From Rhabdophis nuchalis (lineage: Eukaryota; Chordata; Lepidosauria; Squamata; Natricidae), in NCBI GenBank assembly GCA_039707465.1, contig CM077644.1:84638375-84702374 (forward strand): a DNA stretch of 64,000 nucleotides, given 5' to 3'. Both the position numbers and the translations under genes were made by a program. Position 1 is the stretch's first letter. Each line of letters starts with the position of its first letter. Positions 33,360-45,480 of this stretch are shown piece after piece. The notes beneath the pieces were generated by a model. It did not search any database. It saw only the letters and a program-made list of their open reading frames with translations, and had not been told where the DNA came from.

Positions 33360-34690
33360 CAGCCAAATCAAGCATCACAGTCTTATAGCGATGATCATGA
33401 TCATTTCTGATATACCCACTCAGTTCAGGAATTAATGGCATTCCTGTGTTAGGCAACTGTAAATAGTTATTATCTAAGGGCTTGTGCATGGGATACTACA
33501 TTAGTTTTAGTTTTCCAGTAAGAAGTTTTCTCAACCAGACTTTTTCCAATATTCACTTCAAGAAGTTGAACTATAAAATCATTTTTACTATGGCCAATAT
33601 AGGGTACATCAAATTTGAACTATGTGTCTAAAAATATGATTATTTCCATTTCTAAGCAATATGCAACCTGCTTTCACTTTACTGAATCCAGAAAGATGAA
33701 TCAGTAGATCCATTCTGCAAACGTTATTGTGCTGATGTATGTATGTTATCTCGTTTCTGTTCATGTTCCCTATGGATGGGCACATCAACAGATGTTCTCT
33801 GCTGACATAAAAATAAGATGAATGTGACATTATATTAAGTACAGCTTGTGGTCTCTGGTGCCCAATGACTTGGCCAACATCTTCATGTATGTTCACATGC
33901 TCTAGATCTCCACAGACGTACAGCATATGGAAGAGATACTTCATCACTTTCTTTACCAAGCTTAGCTGTAATGAAAATTGCTTTTAATCCTGGAAGCCCC
34001 ATTGATGTTACTGAAAGCTTTTCCTTGGGGGTTTATGGCAGCTGCAACTGAAGGAGGGTGACACGTTATTGGACTTGCAAGTTGAGTGTTTAGTTTGATG
34101 TCTACTTTTGTCATAATAAGAATACAAAGATAAGATTTGGCATAGCTATTGCTAGCATAATTCCAAAGTGGTGATTTTTTTCATTACACATTATGTGGCG
34201 TCCCTTTTCATTCAAATGGTGAGGAACATATGCCCATGTTCTCTTTTTAATATAAGGAATTGGGCTTAGGCATGAAAAATTCTCTCTTAACCCAACTCAG
34301 GGTTGTTGGTGGAAAAAATAGGAGGAGAAATGAATATTAGTTATGTTGGACACCTTGACATTTCTAAAAGTAATATAATGGGATTTTAAAAGTAAAAAAA
34401 AATCAAACCCCAACCTCTGCATTATGTTGACATATCTCCCTACACCTTTATTTAAAAAAGTAGAGGACACTTAAAAAAAACCTGTGGTAATTATTTCATT
34501 AAACTCTTTTTCATAGTATGATAGGTCTCCCCTCCCCCCAAAAAATCAATTTTTATTTTTAACAGGAAATCATGTGCCACATGTAATATAAAAGTATAAA
34601 AAACATTCAGCTCAACATTAAGAAGCCAAGTCTTCTTCCTTTTTCAAGATCTGAGAAAGATTTTTTTCACCTTTTATCAGTTTGCAAATA
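33360..34690. other. Unique sequence with one uninformative ORF
   Basis: A 116-codon minus-strand frame at 33609-33959 has no recognisable domain and no upstream coding continuation; I do not call it a gene. Confidence 0.45.
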
Positions 34691-34698
34691 ACCTATGC

Positions 34699-34833
34699 CA
34701 AGGGTCTGCAAAGTTGGCTCTTTTAAGACTGGTGGACTTCAACTCCCAGAATTCCCCAGCCAGCCATGCTGGCTGGGGAATTCTGGGAGTTGAAGTCCAC
34801 CAGTCTTAAAAAAGCCAACTTTGCAGACCCCTG
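34699..34833. mobile_element. 135-bp palindromic hAT MITE
   Basis: Same family and length as 21735-21869 (GGACTTCAACTCCCAGAATT then its inverse). The 8-bp duplication ACCTATGC flanks exactly (34691-34698, 34834-34841). Confidence 0.95.
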
Positions 34834-34841
34834 ACCTATGC

Positions 34842-35430
34842 TATGAACTATTTGGGAGCTGTAGATAAGACAATGCTACTTCAAAAAAAAAACACCCAAA
34901 AAAACAATGAAACAGTGGATTTATTTAAAAAAAAACCAACACAGGGAACAGTAGGTGGTTGAGAGAAAGAATAACAGTAATCAAAATAAGTTCCTGACTG
35001 GCTTTGATCCAAAAAAATCTTCTATTTATAAAGCAGGTTTAAAATCATTGTGCTATTATAGCTTTCCCAATAGGACCGTTCAATTCAGAGGATGCTGAAG
35101 TCTCTGCAAGGCAGCCACAACTGAAGTATGGAACTTGAATTGTACAAGAACACTTGAGGGCTCATAACATGGAAAAGTCCTCTTTGGAAATGAAGCAGAA
35201 AATTGCATCTAGAGATCAATTTTAAAGAATTGGAGGAATAACAAAGGGCAATAATATCCCTTTGTGCTCTCCAAAAATGGTTGCTGGCCAGATGCAGTGA
35301 TGGGACAACTGGACAGTGCAACTAAACCATAAACTTTAAAAAAAGGACTAACTTTTATATTCAAATTACTGCAACAATGTATTTTAAGAACTTCAAAGAA
35401 CATCTCTGATGCATAAGTACTCATTTAAAC
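34842..35430. other. Unique sequence
   Basis: Nothing recognised; poly-A stretches near 34885 and 34926. Confidence 0.5.
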
Positions 35431-35431
35431 C

Positions 35432-35603
35432 AGAGGTGGATTGTTCCTGGTTTAGATTGAGTGAACTGGTAGTAGCGGCGGTGGGAGGATCCGCCCACCC
35501 ACCCAGATGCTTCTGCGCATGTGCAGTAGTAAATAGTAGTACTGCACATACTGCGCATGTGCAGTAGCACGCCTAAATCAGTAGTAAAAAAAATTGGCAA
35601 CCC
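35432..35603 (-). mobile_element. hAT-type MITE with TGCGCATGTGCAGTA core
   Basis: CAGAGGTGGATTGTTCC at one side and GGCAACCCACCACTC at the other. The core carries two CTGCGCATGTGCAGTAG words. Flanks ATTTAAAC and ATTTATAT only partly match. Confidence 0.6.
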
Positions 35604-35604
35604 A

Positions 35605-36930
35605 CCACTCATTTATATCCTACCCTTTTCAAGTCACTCTTTGACTAGGCCCCACTAGTTATGTTAGTGCATTAATTGTTAACAATATACTGAAAGTAGC
35701 TTCCAACCAAGCTAGTCTTAAAACCAGTGAAGTGAAAAGCGAAGGGCAAAAGAAAAAAATAATTGTAAGTCTCCTGCCATCATAAATTGTGTAAAACCCT
35801 GAGTTCTATTTTACAAGCAAATGGAGGTTTGATCTTGGTGCTCCACTGGGCATGGGGCCAATTTCCTAATTTACTGATGTCTCGGAGTATATAGTAATTA
35901 TTTGTGAATAATAAAAACTCACAGGTTCAAAATTCGTAAGTATTATGAAGGCCTTTCTGGGAACAAACATTTCTAAAAAATTTAATCATCATTCTTTCAT
36001 GACTGTATCCAAAATCAATATTATTTTCCTCATTATTAAGTGGGACAAAAAACTAAAATAACAAATTAATACTCCGTTACATATTTGAATGCCAAGTTTT
36101 CATTGGCAATCTATCAGTGCGGATATGAATTTGAAAGCTCAACATAACTCTTAAAGAACAGTCTTATTTATGAAGCTAAATTATTCCACAGCTTTGCTAA
36201 GCATAACAATATGGTATTATTCTGGTACTGGTGGTGAGAATCCTTATTCTATTAGGAAGATCCATAACAAAGAGGAAATCATGGGAATTTCAGGCAATAA
36301 CAATCACAAAAGTCCAGAAAGTTTCTTCTTCTTCTTCAAGAAATATCAAAGAGTCAATCCTATATTATTTTCTCTTATAGTGTCATCATGTAACTACTGC
36401 AGAGTGAAATTCATTGGTCTGTCCTTGAACACACATAAATATAACACTTAGATAAAAATAGTGCCAATAAATAATCTTCAGATACAGCCAGAAACCAACA
36501 ATGTAAAGAAGAAAACTTGTAGCAAATAATGCACAATTACATTTAATAAAAAGAAAGTAGCAAACAATGAAAGAAGTCTCACCACTCAAAGGGGGATATG
36601 ACTTCTAAAGTAACAAGTTATCTTCACCAATACAATGTTTGTATGGATGGATAAATAGATACACATACATTTAGAATATATATTTTTCAGAATGTACAGT
36701 ATATTATAGAAGTTAGCAATAGAGGCAGCTGCTGTTGAAGAATAAATGAGCTACTTCATTTATATCCCGCTTCTTCTACTACATTGTAAGTCAAAACCAT
36801 CCAGCCCTGGCAAAATTAGAGAAAGAAAGACATTAGTCAGAAGATGAGGGAATAAAGGTAGGAACTATATTACAGATTTTAAAGTCTGATAAAAGAGAAT
36901 ATTTGTAACTCAGGGTTAAACTGAGGAATC
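35605..36930. other. Unique AT-rich sequence
   Basis: No gene seen. A short TTTATATCCCGCTTCTTC (36761) could be an old LINE 3' end. Confidence 0.45.
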
Positions 36931-36934
36931 CTTG

Positions 36935-37025
36935 ATGCTCTCTGAGCTTGGAAGTTTTCTTGCAGACATTTCATTACCAAACTAAGTAACATCCTCAGTG
37001 CACTTCATCCTCAGTGCAGCCCAGG
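36935..37025 (+). repeat. Dispersed repeat, related to 13175-13300
   Basis: GAGCTTGGAAGTTTTCTTGC AGACATTTC, then AACATCCTCAGTGCAC duplicated in part. Confidence 0.5.
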
Positions 37026-37029
37026 TAGG

Positions 37030-37800
37030 GGCTATGAATCAATCTTAACATGAAGGCACACCTACTCAACTATAAAAAATATAGTTTTGTTTTAAACTGC
37101 TGATCATACTTACAACTCATGTAAAAATAGTGAAGAATCAGAGTTTGAGAGCCAGTTTCACAGACTGTAATGATATATGATGGTTACGAATTTAATAATA
37201 GACACCCAAGAATCACAAAGTAGCATTTTGTCTGATGCATATGCTAAGTGATATAAAAATGGATAGTTGTCCATAAAAAACCCCAACCTTGGCCATTCCT
37301 TGAAATTAATGGGGATAGACATGACATTTTTGGAGGACATTGCTTTGGGCACCTCCAAAATGAATATAGTTTGGAACCAGAAGGTCCCATATTTTCTAAT
37401 TCTCTGCATCCTGTTGTTAAAAGACCAATTAAGTAAACACACACCATACAGTTTGGCCCTGACTAACTTGAAAGGGGGGTTTCAAGTCAATGCTATTCTT
37501 TAAGAAGAAATGCTGAATCAGCATTTCTCTCTGAGGTAGATGGGGACTAACCATCTTATTGAGTTTTAGATTTTTTTTAAAAAGGCTTCTGTACTAACGG
37601 CAGGGCCCTTTTGGTGGATCAGAGCATCTACCCACCTGGGCAAGCTCACTCAATTATCCAGTTGAACATATCAAGGTAAAGTGGCTTAATTTAGCAAGTC
37701 AAGGAGGTCTCAATAGGAGGACTATTTTATCCAGGCCTTCTAAATAAGGTTTAGCTCCAGCCACAAATGCTGCCATATTTTAAATCCTCAGTTGAATCAA
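37030..37800. other. Unique sequence
   Basis: Nothing recognised. Confidence 0.5.
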
Positions 37801-37811
37801 TGGGTTTTAAC

Positions 37812-38012
37812 CAGTGGTGAAATTCATTTTTTTTACTACTGGTTCTGTGGGCATGGCTTGGTGAGGATGGCAAGAGAAGAATACTGCAAAATCTCCATTC
37901 CCACCCCACTCTGGGACCAGCCGGAGGTGGTATTTGCTGGTTCTCCGAACTACTAAAAATTTCTGCTACCAGTTCTCCAGAATCTGTCAGAACCTGCTGA
38001 ATTTCACCCCTG
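37812..38012. mobile_element. hAT-type MITE, CAGTGGTG family
   Basis: Begins CAGTGGTGAAATTCA and ends TGAATTTCACCCCTG. Flanks GTTTTAAC and ATTTTAAC are an 8-bp duplication with one difference. Confidence 0.8.
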
Positions 38013-38084
38013 ATTTTAACCCTGCCAAAAAATGATATCATTCCAAATCACTTCTATCATTTAGCTATCTCCACACATTACAAG

Positions 38085-38630
38085 ATTTTATTGTTTGTTT
38101 GTTTATTATATTTAAGAACAACCCATCTCCCTCACAGAGAGACTCTGGGCAATGTACAATAAAATATTAGAAGTGTAAAATATGTATATAAACATTTTAA
38201 GTTTAAAAGAGGCAATGGATTTTGAGAATGGATGTCAAGAATTCATTTAAAGGCAGGGGAAGGGCTCTCAGGGCACCAACCAACTCCACAGGTGTGTGCT
38301 CATCTATGCAACCCAAGTTCAGACCGATGTTTTTACATTTGTATGGAAGGCCAGGAGAGAGGGGGCCATGTCACTTTTGTAGGAGCATGTTCCACAGGAC
38401 ACAGGCAATAGCAGAGAAGGCTCTTTCCTGGACCCCACCAGTTGGAATGCTTTGTCTGATGTGGTCCACAATATACGTTCCCTACCTGACCAGATGGGAC
38501 AGTCTGATGTAGTGGGATGAAGACCTGTGCTGTGTAGGGTTTTAATCAATACCTTGAATTGGACATGGAAGCAAACCAGCACCCAATGCAGGTTGCACAA
38601 CAGAGGTATTTCATGTGCCATTCTACCATG
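38085..38630 (-). mobile_element. Old, diverged L2-like LINE 3' end
   Basis: TTTATTATATTTAAGAACAA is followed by CTCCCTCACAGAGAGACTCT. The reverse frame 38319-38621 has HEIPLLCNLHWVLVCFHVQF KVLIKTL, aligning with the LHWLPV..RFKVL block of younger copies. Confidence 0.7.
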
Positions 38631-38639
38631 TTGCTTGTA

Positions 38640-38800
38640 TCTTTCAATTTATATTGTTTTTATTTCTTTCCTAATACGATTCAATAGCTTATTAGTAGCC
38701 TTGACTAACACTAAGTGTTGAACCTTTTTATTCTTGATGAATGTAATTTATTCTCCTTATGTACACTGAGAGCACATACACCAAAAACAAATTCCAATCA
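38640..38800. other. Unique sequence
   Basis: Nothing recognised. Confidence 0.4.
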
Positions 38801-38810
38801 CAATCTTATT

Positions 38811-38898
38811 CTATTCTATTCTATTCTATTCTATTCCATTCCATTCCATTCCATTCCATTCCATTCCATTCCATTCCATTCCATTCCATTCTATTCTT
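38811..38898. repeat. (ATTCT)/(ATTCC) compound array
   Basis: Five ATTCT units, about eleven ATTCC units, then ATTCT again. It is the complement type of the 22632 array. Confidence 0.95.
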
Positions 38899-38899
38899 T

Positions 38900-40645
38900 G
38901 GGTGCCCAAGATTGTCTGTGCTATTATATTTTGTTCTAGTTGAAGCTTCTGGATACTTTTCAACAGCAGCCCTGTGTAGAGTGAGGCTTGCCATGTTATT
39001 GCTCTACGGTCTAGGCCATTCTTATGGCCTTTTTTAATATAACACTATTAATTCTTTTAAAATTCTATGGCACACCAATGTATATATACTTTGCTTTTGT
39101 GTTTAATATCACTCACGAATCACAGGACAACAATGTTGCCAAGGTTTTATAACAAAAATGTACTATGTGCAAATGTTATTGCAGTACACTGCAGTTCTAT
39201 TAAAGCTCATGATATCTTATTCCTCACAGATATTTTTTATCTACCTTTCCCTTTAAATAAAAAGCATTTTATTATATTTTATTTATATAGGGGGGGAAAA
39301 TCATTTTCACTGAGAAGGTTGGTCATTCACCATTGAGCTGTAAGTTAGATTCCATAGCTTAAATGGCCTTATCCAACTCTGTAATTCTATCAATTAAAAT
39401 ATAGTTGTATATATGTTTTCATGTGCAATTATTTCATATGAAACCGTGTACTAGTCCTAGCACCAGAACTGCATGGCATCTACACACTACATAAAACATA
39501 ATGCTCTTGCTCCAGAGTATTCTTGTAATCGAACATCTGACTGAGTTTCCCCATCACCGCAATCTCATTTGTGCTAGACTGGATTTTTGGGGTTGCCATC
39601 CATCAATATCTACAGGGTGCCTGAAGCAGTGTTGCACTTCCGTGTCAAGTAGGTTAGAATTAAAAGCACAAAAAGGAACATGGGCCATCGAGCGCAAATG
39701 GCACATATATCTGAAACATGATGCATATCTCTTTAAAACAGCTCTTCCTCTGGATATTTTTCAGGGGCATGCAGGGAACTGTGCTCAAATGTGACATTCA
39801 TTTAAATGGGTTAACATGTATTTTCTGGGTTGTTTTTTTTTAAAGCCACTTCTATAGTAAGTGCAGATAAGAAGCATTCCAAGGCTATCATCTGTCCCTC
39901 TGCTGAGACAAAGCCCACTATAACAAGAAATCTTGTCTCTAGAGGATCTGCTTCTATGCAGCTAATACACAGCATACATCATTTTCTCACCAATGAATTT
40001 CCTGGAAGACAACAAAGTACTCTAGAGACGAGCATATCCATCAATGGCACACCCAATAGATCTCAATTACATTAATTACAATAGACCTTCTAATGAGCGA
40101 AATGTCAAGCACTGGATCTATGCCCAATGCTAATAATTCACTCATTCCCAGCTGGTACTCTTTCACAGCCAAGCAGTGATGCTTCATGCACTCTGACACC
40201 CAAAACATTGGAGTGAAGTGGTTATACTTCAGCATTGGATGTTAAAACACAAGTGGGCTATATTAATCAAACACTCCAGATCCTTCAAGTACCCAGCGAA
40301 ATGCCATTTTGTGTCACCTTGCAAATGCCAGCAGTTATACACAACAGTGGAAGGGGAGAAAGATTCATTCAGTTAGTCAATCTGTCAGTCAGTTTATGCC
40401 GCCCATGCACCAGATCCATGGGTATGTAGGAGATTAACTGAGGCTTTGGGAAGTGACGGGTTTTATACCTTTTACAGTATAAAATAATGTTATGACATGT
40501 TTTGCTATAAATTATGGTATGTGTATCACCATTACAAATAAGGGCCAAGGTAGCCTACACCCAACAAATCCTTCCAGAAATTGGTACTGGATTCCAGGAC
40601 ACAATGTAACAAATGGAGACTTACCTAAATGTTTCTTTATTTGTT
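38900..40645. other. Repeat-free segment, possible conserved non-coding DNA
   Basis: No ORF or known repeat over about 1.7 kb. Contains TTACATTAATTACAAT near 40068. Conservation is a guess. Confidence 0.35.
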
Positions 40646-40647
40646 TA

Positions 40648-41262
40648 CTAGCCATTCCCGGCCACGCGTTGCTCTGGCCCAGTCTGGTTAAATGGCCAAC
40701 AAATCTGTGTGTAGATCTACACCTGCACACACAAGCACGTACACACAACCACCATATAAGCCCCAACCCACTTACCTACTGTATTTCTTCCTCTCTCCCT
40801 CTACCTACCTACCTACCTATCTACCTACCTACCTACTGTATTTCTAGCTCTACCTCTCTATCCCTCTGCCTACCTACCAACTGTATTTCTCCACCTACCT
40901 ACCTACCTACCTACCTATCTACTTACCTACCTACCTACTGCATTTCTTCCTCCCTCTCCTTATAGCTGCCTACGTACCAACCTATTGTATTTCTCCTTGA
41001 ATCTTATGGACAGAATATTTTATGTCATAAAGGATGACATAATACCTGTGGCCCACTGCTCTCTCTGTATCCATCTATCTACCTTTTATACATTTCTGTT
41101 GCATGTACCAGGCACAGGTGTGACATCTACACAATCTATATATATCATTGGTGCCGTGCTTGAAAGGAACATTGTGTGAAAATTTGGAAGCAATCGGTGC
41201 AGTACTTTCTAAGATTAACGGTTTTGAACAAACTCTTGTTATATTTTTATTTATATAGATTT
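40648..41262 (+). repeat. Interspersed repeat with (CTAC)n interior
   Basis: Left edge ACTAGCCATTCCCGGCCACG CGTTGC and right edge AAGCAATCGGTGCAGTACTT then TTTTTATTTATATAGATTTA are words I know from widespread repeats with CCGG..CGCGTTGC starts; class uncertain. 40796-40940 is a CTAC array. Confidence 0.5.
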
Positions 41263-41264
41263 AA

Positions 41265-42640
41265 TATGCCGCTACCTTATTATTCAAAATAGTAAATTAA
41301 ATGATTTAATTTCATCTTAATGACCTTGAATGAAATCTGAACCCAATTGGGCTTTGTGTCTTGGACTTGTTTATTTCTTTATCTTGTGCATTTTTTTGAG
41401 AAAAGTCCCTGCTATGTACCTCAAAGAACAAGTTGTGACATTTGGCACCAAAAATTAAATAAATAAATGCAATAACCTTAGAAGAGCAATGCAAATGCAA
41501 TGATACTTAATATGGAAAAGCATTGTTTTTGCGTTTTCTCTTTCTTTGCTTTCAAAATATGAATGTGAAAATTTCAGAGGCGAAATGTAATTCTTCTTCT
41601 TTTCTCCTTCAGCACTCAACGTCTTCTTGAATACTCCAAGGTTTTTCTCAGGCAGTTCTATGCAAGGTTTTATAATGCAGTTCCATTTCCCAACCCTTCA
41701 CAAGTAGTTACAAATGGTCAACCTGGAAAAAACTCAGAGCCAATTGGTTTTGTTCATTGTGCTGACTTACGAGAGAGTGCAGCAGGAGAAATATAAAGAA
41801 TATCATTTAGTGCCCTGCCCTGAGCTATGACTGTTCTGAAGGAACAAAAATTACTGCCCATCTGTTCTACACCAAAATTAAAACATATCACAATTCTTTT
41901 TTTAACATATTCTAATATTTGTCTGGTTCAGGAGTTATTATGGAGGGTCATTTCCTGGCTACAAAACTACAATTTCTCTGTTGCATTTCGAAGTCTCTGC
42001 AAAACAACGATATCTAACTTTTGCAACCAGATGCCTTTGGAAATAGCTATGTCTATGGTTGCATGTTGAATTATTGGCTGAGATAAAGGACAGGGGGAGA
42101 TACATTTTAAATAGTGCATACAAATATCCCGGTCTATGTTGAAAGACTATGGAAAAGAAATGTAATTGTTGTTATGTGACTTGGATCCAAAGAACATGAC
42201 GAGATGAGAAGTCTCAAGCTAATGCAAAACAGAATCCCCTTAACTCTGTGTAAAATGTCAAAGGGGGAAAAAAAGATGTGTTCCAACTTCAAATAAGCTA
42301 AAATAGAGCCAGAAATAAATCAATCTAGCTCCTTCACTCTGCCAGTTCCAGAGCTGCTTCTGCCCTTCAAGAAAGACCACATGTGGAAGCATCTTCACAA
42401 ACATGAAATGCAATAAAAATGGCTTCAAAAGAAGTGGCAAAATCTTAAAGATCATTATTAACCTATGAGACATCGGCTAATAATATTTCAAATTGGACAG
42501 GAAGCGTAAAGTGACAGGGAAAGAAGAATGAGGTCATCTCCATTCTCAGCTGTCTTACTCCATTAGTTCTCTTTCAATCGGTAGAAGAAGTAAAGAAGAA
42601 AAAATGTTGGTCAAACACCTGGGCATTGATTTGTCTACAC
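41265..42640. other. Unique sequence
   Basis: About 1.4 kb with no ORF or repeat that I can name. Confidence 0.5.
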
Positions 42641-43523
42641 AGGTAGTCCTCAACTTACAACAATTCACTTAGTGACCATTCAAAGTTATGACGGCGCTGA
42701 AAAAAATTGACTTATGACCGGTTTTTACACATATGACCATTGCACCATCCCCATGGTCATGTGATTAAAATTCAGACACTTGGCTCATATTTATTCATAT
42801 TTATTCATATTTATTCATATTTATGAGAGTTGCTATGTCCCAGGGTCAGGTGATCACCATTTGTTCTTACAACCCGTATTCAGGAATCCACCTATTTGGG
42901 AGAGATCTGGGAGCCTCTGGGAGGAATGTTAAAAGGGAAAGTGTCTTCATTGTTGATTGTGGAATGACGAAATTTCACACAGGGGAGTTACAAACGGAGA
43001 ACAAAGAGGTGCCATTTTACCTCGCCACTCGGCAGGAAGAAAAGTAAAAGTTCCATTCCATTTGCTTTCTTTTCTTAAAGGTACTCCGTAAACAATTGTT
43101 GCAAGTGTGATACAATGTAATTCTTTTCCATAGCTAATTCAAATAGCAAGTTAGTCCTTTCCTCTCTCCATTCAAATGGAGATGAATTTTCTGCTTGCCG
43201 CTTAGCCCGAGGGGGGTTTAAAAATTCCCCCCTCCAATCTTCCTTTTAAAGTAGATTGAACTGGAACTTACAATGCCTTCTTGCCATCCTTCCTCAATAG
43301 TCCAGGTCAGTGGTGGGCAAACTCATTAGTCAACAGAGCCAAATATCAACAATACCACGATTGAAATTTCTTTTGAGAGCCGGAAGGTGTGGCCTGTTTG
43401 GTGGGAGTGGCTCAGCGGTCATGTGACTGGGTGGGCGTGGCCAACTTGGAAAATGTGGTGAAACTCACTTAACGACGGTCTTGGTTAGCAACCTAACTTT
43501 TAGGCTCAATTGTAGTCATAAGT

Positions 43524-43582
<59 letters not shown>

Positions 43583-44150
43583 CTCTCTCTCTCTCTTTCC
43601 TCCTTCCCCCCCTCTCCATTTCTCTCTTTTTCTTTCTCTCTTTTTCTCTTTCTTTCTCTCTCTCTTTCTCTCTCTCTTTCACTCTCTTTCTTTCTTTCTT
43701 TCTTTCCCTCTTTCTCTCTTTCTTTCCCTGTCTCTCTTTCTCTCTTTCCTTCTCTTTCTTTCTCTCTCTCTTTCTATCTCTGTCTCTCTCTCCTTCGTCT
43801 GCCCATCTCTGTCACTCTGTGTGTGTGTGTCTGTCTGTCTGTCTCTCACTCACTTAATCAGTCTCTATCTATGTCTCTCCCTCCCTCTCTCTGTCTCTCC
43901 CTGTCTCTGTGTGTGTCACTCACTCTGATTCTCTCCCTCCCTCTCTCTGTCTCTGTATGTCTGTCTCTCCCTCTTTCCCCGTCTCTCTCCGATTCAATCC
44001 CTCCCTGTGTCATTCTCTATCTGTGTCTCTCTCTGTCTCTCTCCCTCCCTCTCTTTCTCTCTGTCTCTGTCTGTCTCTGTCTTTCCCTCCCTTCCCCTCT
44101 GTCTCTCTCTGTGTCTGTCAGTCACTCCCTCTCTTCCCTCTCCTCCCCCC
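43524..44150. repeat. (CTTT)/(CTCT)n tract
   Basis: A 620-bp C/T-rich strand, starting with clean CTTT units and degrading into CTCT/CTGT/CCCT mixtures. Confidence 0.95.
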
Positions 44151-44304
44151 CCCCCAACCCGGGAAGCAGCAGAATGGCCGGCATGCCAGAGGTTACGGAC
44201 GCCTCCTCCCGCAGCGGCTACCGGCATCTTAAGCACCACGAAGGCTGTCGCCCGGCAGGTCGTCTGGCAGGGAAGCCGGTCGCGTCTCCCTCTCCCTCTC
44301 GCAA

Positions 44305-44512
44305 TCTCCGAGACTGTAATTGAGCGGAGCATGCGCGCGCCTATCTTTTCCCCACAGAAGAGAGGCGCGTGCATGCTCCGCTCAATTACAGTCTCGGAGA
44401 CTTCGTAGCGTGCACGACTTCCCACCGCTACGAAGTCTCCGAGACTGTAATTGAGCGGAGCATGCGCGCGCCTATCTTTTCCACAGAAAAGAGACTTCGT
44501 AGCGATGGGAAG
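44305..44512. repeat. Foldback array A in the hAT element
   Basis: TCTCCGAGACTGTAATTGAG unit forward at 44305-44351, reverse at 44364-44410, forward at 44426-44482, partial reverse at 44491-44512. Arms up to about 45 bp. Confidence 0.85.
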
Positions 44513-44625
44513 TTGGGCTGTAATTCCGTGGGACGTGCACGCGCCAATGTTTTCCTGGATGTGGAAAAGTGGCGAGCTGCTTCACTGCTGCTGCTTCTGC
44601 TACCCCCGAGCCTTGCGCCCGGCAG

Positions 44626-44809
44626 GGGCATCGGGCAGGGAAGCCGCACGCATCTCCACCGGCTCCCTCCGACAGCCACCCCCAGAACGGCACATGTTCT
44701 GGGGCTGCGTGGCTGGGAGGGAGATGGACGCTCGGCCCCAGAACGTGCGCCGTGGTGGCTGTCGGAGGGAGCCGGTGGAGATGTGCGCGGCTTCCCTGCC
44801 CGATGCCCC
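44626..44809. repeat. Foldback B in the hAT element
   Basis: CATCTCCACCGGCTCCCTCC GACAGCCAC (left arm 44626-44680) against GGAGGGAGCCGGTGGAGATG (right arm 44752-44809). The loop holds another inverted pair around CAGAACG. Confidence 0.85.
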
Positions 44810-44862
44810 CTCTTTGGCCCTTCCCCCCCTGAGGCAGCGGAGGGCCCAGCATGTTGATTGGG

Positions 44863-45063
44863 GGGGCTCTGGCTGCCTCCCCCTGGAGTGAGAGAACAGG
44901 CGGGGGGAGCGAACGGGGTGGGGAGCTGTGCCGGAGCCGTCCGGGCGCCGGGCACCCGCCTCCCTGTGCGCGCGGCTCCCGGACGGCTCCGGCGCAGCCA
45001 CAGCCCCGGGCATTCCCCCCGCCCGTTCGCTCGCTCCAGGGGGAGGCAGCCAGAGCCCCCCCC
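44863..45063. repeat. Foldback C in the hAT element
   Basis: GGCTCTGGCTGCCTCCCCCT at 44864 and AGGGGGAGGCAGCCAGAGCC at 45038 mark its ends; GCCGGAGCCGTCCGG and CCGGACGGCTCCGGC lie nearer the loop. Confidence 0.85.
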
Positions 45064-45361
45064 CCAACCGACATGCTGCCTGGGGGTCCTCCGCTGGCTG
45101 GGGGGGCGGAGGGGGAAGGAGAGAGGAAGAGCCGCACCTGAGGGGCCAAAGAGCCACTCGTGGCTCGCGAGCCGCGGTTTGCCGACCACTGGTCCAGGTG
45201 ATTTGGGAGCGTCCTTTGCCTCCGGCCATTCAGATGCTCTTCTCATTGTAGTTTCTGCTTCCGAGGTCCATCCGGCGAAGAGGCAGAATCGCCCCCCCCC
45301 CTTTTTTTTTGCTCTCCAGCTCCTAGGTCGAGGCTGGGGGCATTCCAGCCAGCCGCCGCCA

Positions 45362-45480
45362 GCTGGGTGATCCCAGCGAGCCGTCCCTACAGCAAAAGAC
45401 CCCAACGAGGTCTTTTGTGCTCCCGAAGGAGCCCGCTGGTATAGCAAGTGGCAGACAGCCCACAAGGCACGTCTGTCGCC
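45362..45480 (-). other. Cluster of four predicted RNA hairpins
   Basis: In minus orientation: GGCGACAG/CTGTCTGCC (45480-45450, 1-nt bulge); GCTCC-TTCG-GGAGC (45432-45419, a C(UUCG)G tetraloop); CAAAAGACC/GGTCTTTTG (45417-45393, 9 bp); GCTGGG-ATCA-CCCAGC (45377-45362). Seen by eye, not folded computationally. Confidence 0.5.

Larger units (their letters stand above)
43308..45191. mobile_element. 1884-bp non-autonomous hAT element, foldback-rich
   Basis: Ends CAGTGGTGGGCAAACT and, inverted, CAGTGGTCGGCAAACC; the 8-bp duplication GTCCAGGT flanks exactly (43300-43307, 45192-45199). No transposase. The first third is CT-rich (43524-44150); the rest is GC-rich DNA built of nested inverted repeats. 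Confidence 0.92.

Noticed and set aside
33609..33959. 116-codon minus-strand frame
   Set aside because: Normal composition, but no recognisable motif, no splice or continuation evidence, and length is compatible with chance.
43481..44323. 280-codon open frame rich in Leu, Ser, Phe
   Set aside because: It is a translation of the CT tract and has no domain; open frames through such tracts are expected.
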